From contig NC_061062.1 in assembly GCF_021917145.1 (NCBI RefSeq), forward strand, positions 9,663,199 through 9,727,198: 64,000 nt of DNA. The letters run 5' to 3'. Under the pieces are notes generated by a model. The model made no database searches and had not been told where the DNA came from. It worked only from the letters and a program-made list of their open reading frames with translations. The stretch is from Hypomesus transpacificus (lineage: Eukaryota; Chordata; Actinopteri; Osmeriformes; Osmeridae). Positions 28,501 through 39,096 of the stretch are shown one piece after another. The stretch's first letter is position 1. Each line of letters begins with the position of its first letter. Both the position numbers and the translations under genes were made by a program.

Positions 28501-31500
28501 ATAAATAACTATTATGAAGGACACAGCTGAGTTTAACCTGTGTTTAAGAAGAGCTTTGTTTTTCTCAATAGTCAGACGATCCTCGTTATCCCTCTTGAAG
28601 ATTTCAAAGGCCTCCTGTGCGCCAATAGACAGCACTGGACCTGACAGGGAAGGAGAACATTGCACTCCATCGATTTGGGCGTCATCACAAGGGACATCAA
28701 TCATAGCATACATGCTAACATTTTCATAATTTAACTGAATGTACATTTTCTAATGTTTAAACAAAATTAAACAAAATCTATTGGTCATGTTAAGACGACT
28801 TGCTAAGCAAATATGATGAACCGTCTGTTTGCTACATCCGAACCCCAGTGAGATTTAACCATGATGCAGACCCCAAGGGGTCACAGCACATGCTCCGTTA
28901 AGTTGAGAAAAAGTCTGAATCCATTGAGAAGCAAACTTCCAAAAGTATGAGCAAGACTGCAATATGTATAAAAGAAAAATATGAATACAAATAATAATTG
29001 AAAAACATTTTACGTTTGACTTCATGTACTAATCAGGGGAAAATGTACCGTGCTTTTTTCCTCCTGAAAATGACCACCCCTTTGCAACATTGCCAATGCC
29101 CAACACAATGTGTCAAATTGTATTGACATGAAAGAACCATTCAAATAAAAAAGCATAAAGATTACTGCTCATTACCTCTTCTCTTGTGTAGAGTAGTCAT
29201 TGCCTTAGGTTCGGTCAAGACGTCCTCTGAACTTGCCTGTGATGATGTAGACAACTCCAATACTCTTTGAGAAGGTAGGTTGCAGCTATTGGACATTGTG
29301 GCCAGTTGAGCAGCAGCATCTTGATTTCTCTTTTTCTCCTTTTTCAGCATGTTCACAAGGATACCTGTTTTGCTCAAGTTTAAGGAAAAGTGTGTCATCT
29401 CCATCTGCTCTCATCTCTCATTCTCATAAGTCAAGTTCTTATCTGTATGGTTGTTGTGAATGAATAGAATGGCTCGTTTTGAATACCATGTTGTTGCACT
29501 ATAGCTGAGATTATTTGTACTGTGCCTGATAAATACAGACTGTTCATTGACTCTATCCACCGAAATACTGTTAGATCCTTGAGAGTGAGTCAAAGTGACT
29601 GCAATGGACAAACGACAATGGTCTCCTGTCTAGACCACACACAACCTGACATGCTGACAGAGAATCTAAAACATATTAGTTGGATTTGAAGAAGTGGTAA
29701 CTTTGCCAACACAGGGCACATTAGGCAGGATACTAATTTCATTGTCACGATGTGTTAAAGCCTCCTTCAGCTTGGTAAGTTCCTTTAAATGGTGACTATC
29801 CTGTGGCTCTGACATTCCAATACATCCAGAAGAGGAATGATCACCATTCCCACTTTGACCAGACAGCCTTTCTCGTACCATTACCTGCAGACAAATACAT
29901 ATATCACATACACTGTGTTTATGTAAGAAATAAAAGGGAAAATGGTTTGTAAAGTTTGTTGTTGAAAAATTTGACTGGCCAGGCATAATTGTTTTCAAAA
30001 TATACATTGAAATCTTCAAACTTCTAAATAATATATTCTGTCACAAGTGTCAATATGATCAACAAATGTCAGATAAGGGGAAACAAACAAACAAGAGTGA
30101 ATACCTTCAACAAAGAAAAGCAGAAATGTATTTTTCTCATATCTGGCCCCAATCCCAATGAGACTTCTGGATCAGGGTCATCTAGAAACGCTTTGACCAG
30201 CTCCTCCAACCTGGGAGACACACTGAAAAACTCAGATACGCCTTCAAAGATTACTGAGAGGTATTTTCCAATTAACTCAAAGTTGAGGGTCAGTTTCTCA
30301 ATGCACCAAGATTTCAAACCATGAATAAGTGAAAAATTATTTTAGTTTTTTTCAATATTACTGTTTTGGTGAGAGCATTGTAATACCCGTTTGAGATGTT
30401 ACTCTGAAGACAGACCACTTGTACATTGACATTGTTGCTACAGATGTGATAATCACATGACAAGGACACCACTAGTGTTCACGTGTATTCACCCCTCCTG
30501 TGTCTGCATATAGTTTTGTTGTCAAATTTAAACCTTTAGAATACGGTTTGCACAAAACTCACCTCTACGCTATGTCCATGGACAAACAATGGACCACCCC
30601 ACACAGAAAGCATCCGTTTCTCAAAATCCATAAAAGGTATAAACAACGACATACGTTTGGATCTCATCTGGTGTTAACTGATCATCCCTCTGCTCCCCTG
30701 TCAGCAGGATGATTTCTTCTTTCAAGGATTGAATCTCCCTCTTCAAACGTCCAATCAGCTGAAAGACAAATCACAGGCATCAGATTTAAATGGATAATAC
30801 AACAAACTGTCATTGTTTCTTACTCCCTTCCGTAATTCGGTGAAGGATTTCCTCCACCAAAGATGGTTGGTGACATAGCGGTGTAGAGCATAGGCAAAAC
30901 GTAGTTAAATACAACAAGAGTGGAGAATAAAGATTTGCAAATGGTTGTTGAAACCCAGATATACAGGGTTCGACTCAGTTCTCAGAGTTGGCACGTCAGC
31001 TTTTGCGGTGGTAGCCACGGGGCTGGGAGCGTGGGATCGGCACAGCATCACAGGACAGCCAGGCAGATGGACAGCAAGGGACCAGGAACACCATGTCGTC
31101 AGGGTGTGAAGAGGCTTAGACTTATCTGGCTGATTAGTAACTATACAGCAAAGCAGAAGACCTTTGTCATTAGGAAAAAGTGCTCCATTATTCTAGTCTG
31201 ACGACATACCAGGGCAGGATCCAGTTCTTCATTCAGCACAGCTTCATTCTTGATAAGAGCCACACGCTGGGCAAAGCGACATGTTGAGATGGATTCCTGC
31301 AACATAAACAAATGGTTTAGAGAGTCCCTGATTCTTTACATCAACCTCTAGCATACATCTTACTAAGTATGGATGACAGGATGCACCACTAAAGATTTTG
31401 CACATAGTGGACATTTAACACTAAACATGCCAATATAACATGTTTTTTTATACAATTATGCAGGGTTGTTTTTGCCTTACTGATAAAATAAAAAATAGAA

Positions 31501-33866
31501 ACTTCCATCAGTAGAAAACACATTTTTTATGTAAAACATTTCTAAATACAGACTGTATACATTCAATCAAATTAACATATAGGGCTATTTGGTCAGATGA
31601 TGAAAATGTGTCTTACCTCAATATTCTTTTTTTCCACAGAAACAGTGGCTATCATTGTGGTCATGCAGTTTCCCCCTAGGCTGTCTCTCAGTACCGACGT
31701 CATCATAGAGTTTCTGTAGGGGATGTGAGAGCGGTTCTTCTCTGACAGAGCAATAATCACCTGTGGAATGGGAAGGAAAACATCATCATTGATTTGTTGA
31801 TAAAAACATAATAGATAAAAAATGATCCAAAATTAAGGTTAGATGAACTGAATCTAATGAAAGAAAATATATAACAAATACAAATAAACTGAACTTAAAC
31901 TATCAATGGAATAGACCTGACTCAGACCTGTTCTAGGTAGTGCAAAGAGAGGTTGATGTACTTGGCTTCAGTAAGTTGTTGCCCACCCACTCCACTCTTG
32001 CCCACTCTCTCTGACCCTGCCAGGTCCACCAGGTGCAGTTTGGAACGCCGCACAAGGGCAGTTCCTGGCTCACGTCCACAAATGTGCACCGTAAAGATAC
32101 AATGGGAGCGTGTGGATGCCTGGTTCATAGGTGTCTGGAGAGAAATATCACAAATGAGAAGACAGCGTACAAAGACATATGATAAATACAGAAATGTTTA
32201 TTTTGATTATTATACAAAATCCCTACGTAACAAACTTATAACTCCTAAATAAATTGATTAGCCTAATCGTTATTATTATTCAACTTACTTCTGCAATCAT
32301 GCGATTAGTATCCCCCAGGAAAAGCAGATTAAGAGCCTCTTCTTCGTTCCCTGAGTGCTGGAGGGACAAGTTCCTTAGATGAATGTTCTGATCAGGATCC
32401 TCCATGATGGTCACCTTTCTATTTACAAAACCCATAATAATACCAATGGTGAAAGTGGAGGAACATTTTAATTGGTACGTCTCTTGAAACATTTCTTTTT
32501 TTCTTTCTCAATGAATACAGAATAAGAGCAGTTCCATTAGTACACACAGTTCAGATTAATACACTGTCAACACAACAGAGGACTATTTATTTTCTGTATT
32601 CATATTTAGTTTGCATACAATATACATTATTTAGAAACAGATTTTGAGGCAAGTAAAAAGTGAAACACAAGTATCAATACTTACGGTAGATCCTCTAGAT
32701 GTGAGGCTTCATGTCGGGGGTCCAACAGGTCGTAACCCACTTCATTGTAGATCTCCAGATAAGATATATGTGTGGTGTACACCATGTTATTGTTTTTGTT
32801 CTATGGACAATTCAGTCACAACACTATGTTTTAGATTTCTTACTTGCATTACTTCCACTCTAGGCATGTTAATTATACCATCTTCATGTTAGAGCTGGTA
32901 TAATGTAAAAAAAACATTGAAAGTTGGGTGTTATGCTAAACAACTGTATTCCAATACAACATAGCAGATGATTTATTAAAGACTGACCTGGCTGAATTGC
33001 TGATAGATGTAAGACAGTGTCCGGGGAATGATGCCCCGGTCGTTGTAGTGCTCTGCACCTCCTGTGATAGTGAAAGTCTTACCACTACCAGTCTGGCCAT
33101 AAGCAAAGATGGTACCATTGTATCCCGCCAATACTCTACAAAGAAAAACATATAACAAATATATATATATATGCCTATACAGTTTACTGTATATAATTTT
33201 ATTATGGGAAATTTAGTTTATGAGCAAGCTATTAAAAGGTCCCACCTGTCTGCAACAGGCTTAGCAATAGTTTGAAAAATCTCCTCTTGATTGACTGTAT
33301 GATCAAACACCTTTTGGAACCTGAAGCGAAAACAAAGTTGCTACACTGATACGCAAGCATGTCACATTGATAGCCTGTCAATTGTACTCCAAAAAATGCA
33401 CAGTGATATATAACGCTGCCGGGGTGCTGTACATCACCTGAACTTGTAACTCTCCTTGTTGTTGTTAATGAAGCCAGAAGCCAAGTCCTTAGGCACCACA
33501 AATTCCAAATTAGAGCCTGTCTGCTCATCATTGTCCACAGTGTACACCTGATAAAAGCAGACAAAAGACCATGTTGGTACAGAAACCAAGTCGGTACATA
33601 AATTACACCTTCTCAGATTACTTTGTCCCCTTTTTTATGCCACCACAACGTTAGTTTGCTATCTGCATCACCTGGCTGAAAAACGCATTGTGATGACCCG
33701 TCGTACTAGCATGGGATGCTAGCTACATAGCTTGAAGCAGCAAACAGGCTGTTGCTAGACCTTCCTTACGGCCACATCTAATCTAGACTACTATCTCTGT
33801 ACTCACCGAGGATATTTTCTTTGAAGGTTTGACGCGGGCATATATCTTAATTGTGTTTTTGATCAT
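25540..33866 (-). CDS. kif6: Kinesin family member 6, complete, 20 coding exons
   Basis: Kinesin-9-family motor used in motile/ependymal cilia; zebrafish kif6 mutants develop scoliosis. Exons in transcript order: 33807-33866, 33438-33547, 33246-33320, 32988-33135, 32685-32800, 32289-32418, 31928-32134, 31617-31760, 31210-31296, 30655-30758, 30105-30222, 29734-29884, 29176-29364, 28538-28640, 28192-28247, 27948-27998, 27091-27187, 26817-26952, 26303-26409 and 25540-25669. They sum to 2319 bases, 772 residues (human 814), and every junction keeps phase. The start is [15 protein letters not shown]-loop GQTGSGKT lies in [13 protein letters not shown] context, switch I is NQASTRSH, switch II is [12 protein letters not shown], followed by [12 protein letters not shown]. 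The stalk has [12 protein letters not shown]-like and [13 protein letters not shown] motifs and [18 protein letters not shown]. The end matches the KIF6 tail ([20 protein letters not shown]). Start chosen because it is the first in-frame ATG of the exon encoding the conserved amino terminus. Confidence 0.97.
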
Positions 33867-33975
33867 TTTCTTCTAATGCACGAACTTTAGGACAGCAGTA
33901 TTATATTTTAGACTCACGCTAACTTTACATGTTTCACTCCCTCCCTACCCACTTTTGTACGTGCAACTTGCAAGC

Positions 33976-33998
33976 AGCTGTTGCCAGGTGATGAACAG
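33976..33998 (-). promoter_or_regulatory. Candidate RFX X-box-like site upstream of kif6
   Basis: GTTGCC half-site at 33980-33985 followed by AGGTGATGAAC, about 115 bp upstream of the kif6 ATG. RFX X-boxes (GTNRCC, short spacer, RGYAAC) drive ciliary genes from such positions. Only the first half-site is a clean match. Confidence 0.35.
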
Positions 33999-34237
33999 TC
34001 ACGTGATACGCGGGTTTTTCCACTAGCGTGTCACTCTGTACAGTCAGTATAAAACTGGATTTATCTTCATTCAACCATTATTTATTCAAGAAAAAATCGT
34101 TTAAATGATTTTTTAAAGGCCGTGAGAGCAAAGCAAAAAATCTAAGCATCAACAGAAACAAGTAATAAGGATATTTAAAAGTAATCACATTCTTGATTAC
34201 CGTATGCCCCAGTGGTGACTAAAACGACTCGAGAGGC

Positions 34238-34869
34238 AGCTAAATCTTTTTTTGCGTTTTGGACGTCCATATGGACGTCCATAGACTGACGGCGATGGCT
34301 GCTGATCTTTGCCTGGATGGACGGACGGCGATGCTGTTCAGAGTGCCGTCCATAGAGGGAGCATATATTTTGGACGGCGTCATAGCCGTCCATATGGACG
34401 GCGATGCTGTTCAGAGTGCCGTCCATAGAGGGAGCAGATATTTTGGACGGCGATGGATTAGCAGGGACGTCCCTCGTGCCGTCCATAGAGGGAGCAGGTA
34501 TTTTGGACGGCGTCATAGCCGTCCATATGGACGGCGATGCTGTTCAGAGTGCCGTCCATAGAGGGAGCAGATATTTTGGACGGCGATGGATTGAATGTTT
34601 AGCAGGCTGTTGAGCTAACAGAACTGCCGAAGGCTACCATAGCATGTAGCTAGCTACATTAACTTTGGATGACTCAATCTTTTGTCAAGTTAATTTGTAT
34701 GAATTGCATGTTAGTGCAATATTTACGCATTTATTCTGTTTTTTTACATAATCAGCAGTATGATCTCATGACAATATAGACTTGAAAAACAATATGTTAT
34801 GGTTTGGGTTTGCCTATAGGCTACATATATTTTAATTATTTCGAGAATTGTTAATAAAGACTCATTTAA
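34238..34869 (+). repeat. Left inverted arm of fold-back element
   Basis: Starts AGCTAAATCTTTTTTTGCG and continues with the perfect palindrome GGACGTCCATATGGACGTCC. Then come repeated units of GCCGTCCATATGGACGGC plus GATGCTGTTCAGAGTGCCG plus TCCATAGAGGGAGCA plus TATTTTGGACGGCG, with three copies of the GATGCTGTTCAGAGTG word near 34330, 34402 and 34537. The inner 250 bp is AT-rich. Confidence 0.9.
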
Positions 34870-35505
34870 AATGTTAACATTGTGTTATGACCCTATGAAA
34901 TACATTGCCATTTAGGTCTTTTAAACCGTCAGTTTAAAGTGTTTTATGGGTGGATTTGAAGCCACCAGTCAGTAGCTCCAATCTTGCGCACTAACTTTGC
35001 GCACGGAGACAAACGCAAAACAACAAACACTCGCTTGGAGCGGAGACCAATGCAAAACACAATACAATGTGTTGAGCCAAACCAAAGCCGTCAAAGGCTA
35101 CCATGAATGTAGCTACAACAACCGTGGATGACTCAATAAGTTTTGTCACGTTATTTTGTATGAATTGCATTTAAGTGAAGGCTATATATTTACGCCTTTA
35201 TTTTATTTTTAACATACAAAAGTAGGCCAATCAACAATAGAATCTCATGACAATACAGACTTGAAAAACAATATGTTATGGTTAGGGTTTGCCTAGATAT
35301 AGGCTACATATATTTTAATTATTTCGAGAATTGTTAATAAAGACTCAATTAAGATTTTAACATTGTGTTATGACCCTATGAAATACATTGCCCTTTAGGT
35401 CTTTTAAGCCGTCAGTTTAAAGTGTTTTATGGGTGGATTTGGAGCCAACAGTCAGTAGCTCCAATGTTGCGCACGAACCACTTTGAGCGGAGACAAATGC
35501 AAAAC
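34630..35505 (+). repeat. Diverged direct duplication, units about 34630-35025 and 35090-35505
   Basis: Both units run from GGCTACCAT.. through GGATGACTCAAT, GTATGAATTGCAT, ACTTGAAAAACAATATGTTATGG, TTATTTCGAGAATTGTTAATAAAG, TGTTATGACCCTATGAAATAC and GTCAGTTTAAAGTG to GAGACAAAYGCAAAAC. They carry scattered substitutions and small indels, so this duplication looks older than the inverted copy. Confidence 0.8.
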
Positions 35506-35544
35506 GTAATAGCCTATGGGCCTAACACTCCAAATTTTAAAATG

Positions 35545-36176
35545 TTAAATGAGTCTTTATTAACAATTCTCGAAATAATTAAAATATATGTAGCCTATAG
35601 GCAAACCCAAACCATAACATATTGTTTTTCAAGTCTATATTGTCATGAGATCATACTGCTGATTATGTAAAAAAACAGAATAAATGCGTAAATATTGCAC
35701 TAACATGCAATTCATACAAATTAACTTGACAAAAGATTGAGTCATCCAAAGTTAATGTAGCTAGCTACATGCTATGGTAGCCTTCGGCAGTTCTGTTAGC
35801 TCAACAGCCTGCTAAACATTCAATCCATCGCCGTCCAAAATATCTGCTCCCTCTATGGACGGCACTCTGAACAGCATCGCCGTCCATATGGACGGCTATG
35901 ACGCCGTCCAAAATACCTGCTCCCTCTATGGACGGCACGAGGGACGTCCCTGCTAATCCATCGCCGTCCAAAATATCTGCTCCCTCTATGGACGGCACTC
36001 TGAACAGCATCGCCGTCCATATGGACGGCTATGACGCCGTCCAAAATATATGCTCCCTCTATGGACGGCACTCTGAACAGCATCGCCGTCCGTCCATCCA
36101 GGCAAAGATCAGCAGCCATCGCCGTCAGTCTATGGACGTCCATATGGACGTCCAAAACGCAAAAAAAGATTTAGCT
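35545..36176 (-). repeat. Right inverted arm of fold-back element
   Basis: Reverse complement of 34238-34869, same length, ending CGCAAAAAAAGATTTAGCT. It carries the same palindromic units in mirror order. Confidence 0.9.
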
Positions 36177-36465
36177 CCTAATGAACGACTCTGAGCCCAG
36201 TATTTAAATGCATGCATAAAAAAATTAAGGCAAATTAAATTGTATTTGTCCAGTCCTTTTTATAAGTAATACCACAGAGGTCTTCACATTATGCCCAGTG
36301 AGTTAAAACATCCCACGAAATGCAACTTCTAGTCGATAAGATGTATATGGGTTTGATCCACCAATCAAAATCAAGAAAATACGGATGTGAGTCAATAGGT
36401 AGTGACGTGTTCGTTGTTGTCTCACTGTCACAAGTTGGGTGCTACCAGGATAGATTATATAAAGA

Positions 36466-37148
36466 AGAATACATTTGACCCACATCTCCGGGTCGGGGAG
36501 GAGATCCTGAACCAAGCGGAGGAGTTCAAGTATCTCGGGGTCTTGTTCACGAGTGAGGGAAGAATGGAGCGCGAGGTCGACAGGCGGATCGGTGCGGCGT
36601 CCGCAGTGATGCGGGCTCTGCATCGGTCCGTCGTGGTGAAGAAGGAGCTGAGTCGAAAGGCGAAGCTCTCTATTTACCAGTCGATCTACGTTCCTACCCT
36701 CACCTATGGTCACGAACTATGGGTAGTGACCGAAAGAACGAGATCGCGAATACAAGCGGCCGAAATGAGCTTTCTCCGTAGGGTGTCCGGGCTCTCCCTT
36801 AGAGATAGGGTGAGAAGCTCGGTCATCCGGGAGGGGCTCAGAGTAGAACCGCTGCTCCTCCGCGTCGAGAGGAGCCAGCTGAGGTGGCTCGGGCATCTGA
36901 TTAGGATGCCTCCTGGACGCCTCCCTGGTGAGGTGTTCCGGGCACGTCCCACTGGGAAGAGGCCCCGGGGAAGACCCAGGACACGCTGGAGGGACTATGT
37001 CTCTCAGCTGGCCTGGGAACGCCTTGGGGTCCCCCAGGAAGAGCTGGCGGAAGTGGCCGGGGGGAGGGAAGTCTGGGCCTCCCTGCTTAGGTCGCTGCCC
37101 CCGCGACCCGATCCCCGGACAAGCGGCAGATGACGAGAATACATTTGA
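36466..37148. repeat. 13-bp target-site duplication of the LINE insertion
   Basis: AGAATACATTTGA at 36466-36478 and again at 37136-37148, bracketing the GC-rich insert exactly. Confidence 0.9.
36479..37135 (+). mobile_element. 5'-truncated non-LTR retrotransposon (RTE/Rex3-like) 3' end
   Basis: GC-rich open sequence encoding the carboxy-terminal part of a reverse transcriptase ORF: EEFKYLGVLFTSEGRMEREV, RRIGAASAVMRALHRSVVV, LSRKAKLSIYQSIYVPTLTY, ELWVVTERTRSR, RWLGHLIRMP and RPRGRPRTRWRDYV. The stop is at about 37131-37133. A 13-bp perfect duplication AGAATACATTTGA flanks it at 36466-36478 and 37136-37148. There is no poly(A) tail, as expected of RTE-type ends. Most of the RT and the endonuclease are missing. 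Assignment to Rex3 is from general resemblance. Confidence 0.88.
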
Positions 37149-37654
37149 TATATTTCATCCTAGGTTTAAATAATCATATATTTATCTCGGTATGTAGCTT
37201 TCGTTTGAGTTTGTACATCTAATTGAAATGTATTGTATCAAACTGAAAAAGTCCGTTGCAATAGCTAACCTAACTATGTAACGGCCCTCAGCTACCGTAT
37301 TGTCGGTGTTTGGCAACAATAACAACAAGTTAGAAAGTATGTACGTAAATTGGCACAATCGTAAGAAACGTAGCTAAACCTGTAATTGTCTGTAAACGTA
37401 CAACCCCTCTGTGTTACGACTATAAGTTAATATTTATACATTGATTTTATTATCTACGTGATATGTCCCGCGGCAATGGTTTTCAATTGTTATTGCACTG
37501 ACCTGTCAGGAGCTGATTACTGCCTGGCTACAGCTGGACCTGAAGCTGGGACAGTTGTGCAAGACAAGTTAGCAAAAACAAATTCATCAAAACTGTTTCT
37601 TACTATCGTTTGATCTTTATCATTTTCATTTGATCTAAAAGAAACATAAAGAAA
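37149..37654 (+). other. Upstream region of ISG12 gene A
   Basis: AT-rich sequence with no other gene. The last 40 bases before the start contain GA-rich AAAAGAAACATAAAGAAAATGG and TTTTCATTTG words that loosely resemble interferon-response elements (GAAANNGAAA). No TATA box can be fixed. Confidence 0.35.
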
Positions 37655-38451
37655 ATGGTAGCAGGTAAGTTACCCTTTTTGGAAATATGATTTATAGATT
37701 TTCTCCAGTGTGTAGGATCTCACTCTCAAACACTCTGCTTTTTTAGGACAAGTGATTGCAGTTACAGTTGGAGCAGGTGATGTATTAAATAGTCCACTGT
37801 CAAAAATACAATCAAACTTGTTACTTGCTTCCATCAAAATAAATAGGCCTTGGTACTGTTTCATTTTTGTATGGCAGTGCCGATCTATGCAAGCTATAAT
37901 AAAAAGGAACACTTTACAATGTACCTTACAACCCAATGAAGTATGCTGGTAATTTAAAACAGAAGGGCTACTTAATTTAGTTTATTCTGGGTAACAGGGA
38001 CAGCAGTACTCATGGCCCCTGTGGCCCTGGGAATGATCGGCTTCACTGCTGGTGGGATTGCTGCTGGGTCCATAGCTGCATCCTTGATGTCTACTGCAGC
38101 TGTAGCCAATGGAGGTGGGGTAGCAGCAGGTGGCCTGGTGGCTTGTCTGCAGTCGGCAGGTAATGTTCAAAACATAACACTAATACCATGTAACGGCTGT
38201 ATCACAGTCAACTGTAATGATTTGACGCCCTTTAACCTATTGTAGATATATCCTGGTTTTCTAATGGTAAACTGTGTTTTGGAGGTTGTTTGTGTGATGT
38301 CGTCTACATGCATGCATGGACCTGATGTGCTGTGGGTGTTCTTCCTGTAGCTGCTGCAGGGCTGTCTGGCACAGCAACAGTGGCACTGGGCAGTCTGGGG
38401 GCTGCAACTGGAGAAGGAGTGAGATGGCTCTACTCAAAGATCTGGAAGTGA
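37655..38451 (+). CDS. ISG12 / interferon alpha-inducible protein 27-like, gene A
   Basis: Small hydrophobic ISG12-family protein; mammalian members localise to mitochondrial or other internal membranes and are interferon-induced. Exons 37655-37664, 37747-37776, 37998-38159 and 38351-38451 (stop TGA 38449-38451): 303 bases, 100 residues. The tiny first exon (M-V-A-G/) is typical of the family. The core reads [55 protein letters not shown] and [19 protein letters not shown], ending in a basic tail RWLYSKIWK. The opposite-strand copies B and C lie downstream. An ATTAAA lies near 38525. Orthology to a particular ifi27l gene cannot be set from sequence alone. Confidence 0.92.
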
Positions 38452-38800
38452 TCCCTTCACATCATGCATTTATGAAGCAATTATGGTTGTAATGTCAATG
38501 CTCTTAAATGTCATAAATGATATCATTAAAGGAAGGAAGTAGTAAGATTTGTATTCTTGTTTTGTGTTGTTGACATGATTGAATACTGCTTTAGAGTTTC
38601 CATAGTGGCATAGCAGAGCAGGAGTTAGTTTGCTATTTCCAGTCCGCGTGTGATGCTCCAGTCTAATCTCAGTCAAGCAGCTAGAACATCCAACCATCCT
38701 TTTTTATAGATGTGTTATGGCTAGTCATTTCCTTTTTGTTTTTTTATTGAAGCAAAAGTGCTGCATTATGACTCTAATGTTGTCTCCAGTGTGTGAGTAG

Positions 38801-39096
38801 GGAGTCAGATGGCTGAGCGGTTAGGGAATCGGGCTATTGAGGGGCAGTTCTATGGGCGTATGTGAAGCCCTCTGTGACATGCTTGCGTGTAAAAAGGGCT
38901 ATACAAATGTTGATTTGATTTGCTATTAATCAGAAGGTTGCTGGTTTGATTCCCGGTTCGATCCTGGCCGTGCCAAAATGACGGTGTCCTTGGGCAAGGC
39001 ACGTCACTCTACTTTCCTTGGGGGAATGTCCCTTCACTTACTGTAAGTCGCTCTGGATAAGAGCGTCTGCTAAATGACTAAATGTAATGTAAATGT
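38801..39096 (+). mobile_element. tRNA-derived SINE, copy 3, interrupted by a second insert
   Basis: Head GGAGTCAGATGGCTGAGCGG and tail TAAGTCGCTCTGGATAAGAGC with ACTAAATGTAATGTAAATG. The head is split after GGGCTATT at 38838 by an 83-bp insertion (38839-38921). Confidence 0.85.
38839..38921 (+). mobile_element. 83-bp SINE-tail-like insertion nested in SINE copy 3
   Basis: The sequence contains GTGAAGCCCTCTGTGACATG and AAAAAGGGCTATACAAATG and ends in TTGATTTGATTT, the classical 3' end of another fish SINE/LINE family. It is flanked by GCTATT at 38833-38838 and 38922-38927, a 6-bp target duplication. Confidence 0.7.

Larger units (their letters stand above)
34231..36183. mobile_element. Giant fold-back element with 632-bp inverted arms
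   Basis: Bases 34238-34869 and 35545-36176 are reverse complements of each other over 632 bp, with no mismatch noticed in the parts compared. The spacer is 34870-35544. An 8-bp direct repeat AACGACTC flanks it at 34223-34230 and 36184-36191, which would suit an hAT-type target duplication. No transposase or other plausible protein is encoded; open frames inside the arms arise from the repeats. The inner arm sequence recurs as a diverged direct copy within the spacer. Confidence 0.8.

Noticed and set aside
34175-36194. Paired identical open frames in the fold-back arms
   Set aside because: They are the same sequence in mirror image, made of palindromic repeats, without start context or protein families.
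36303-36713. 136-codon minus-strand frame over the LINE junction
   Set aside because: It crosses the target-site duplication and is antisense of the reverse-transcriptase frame.
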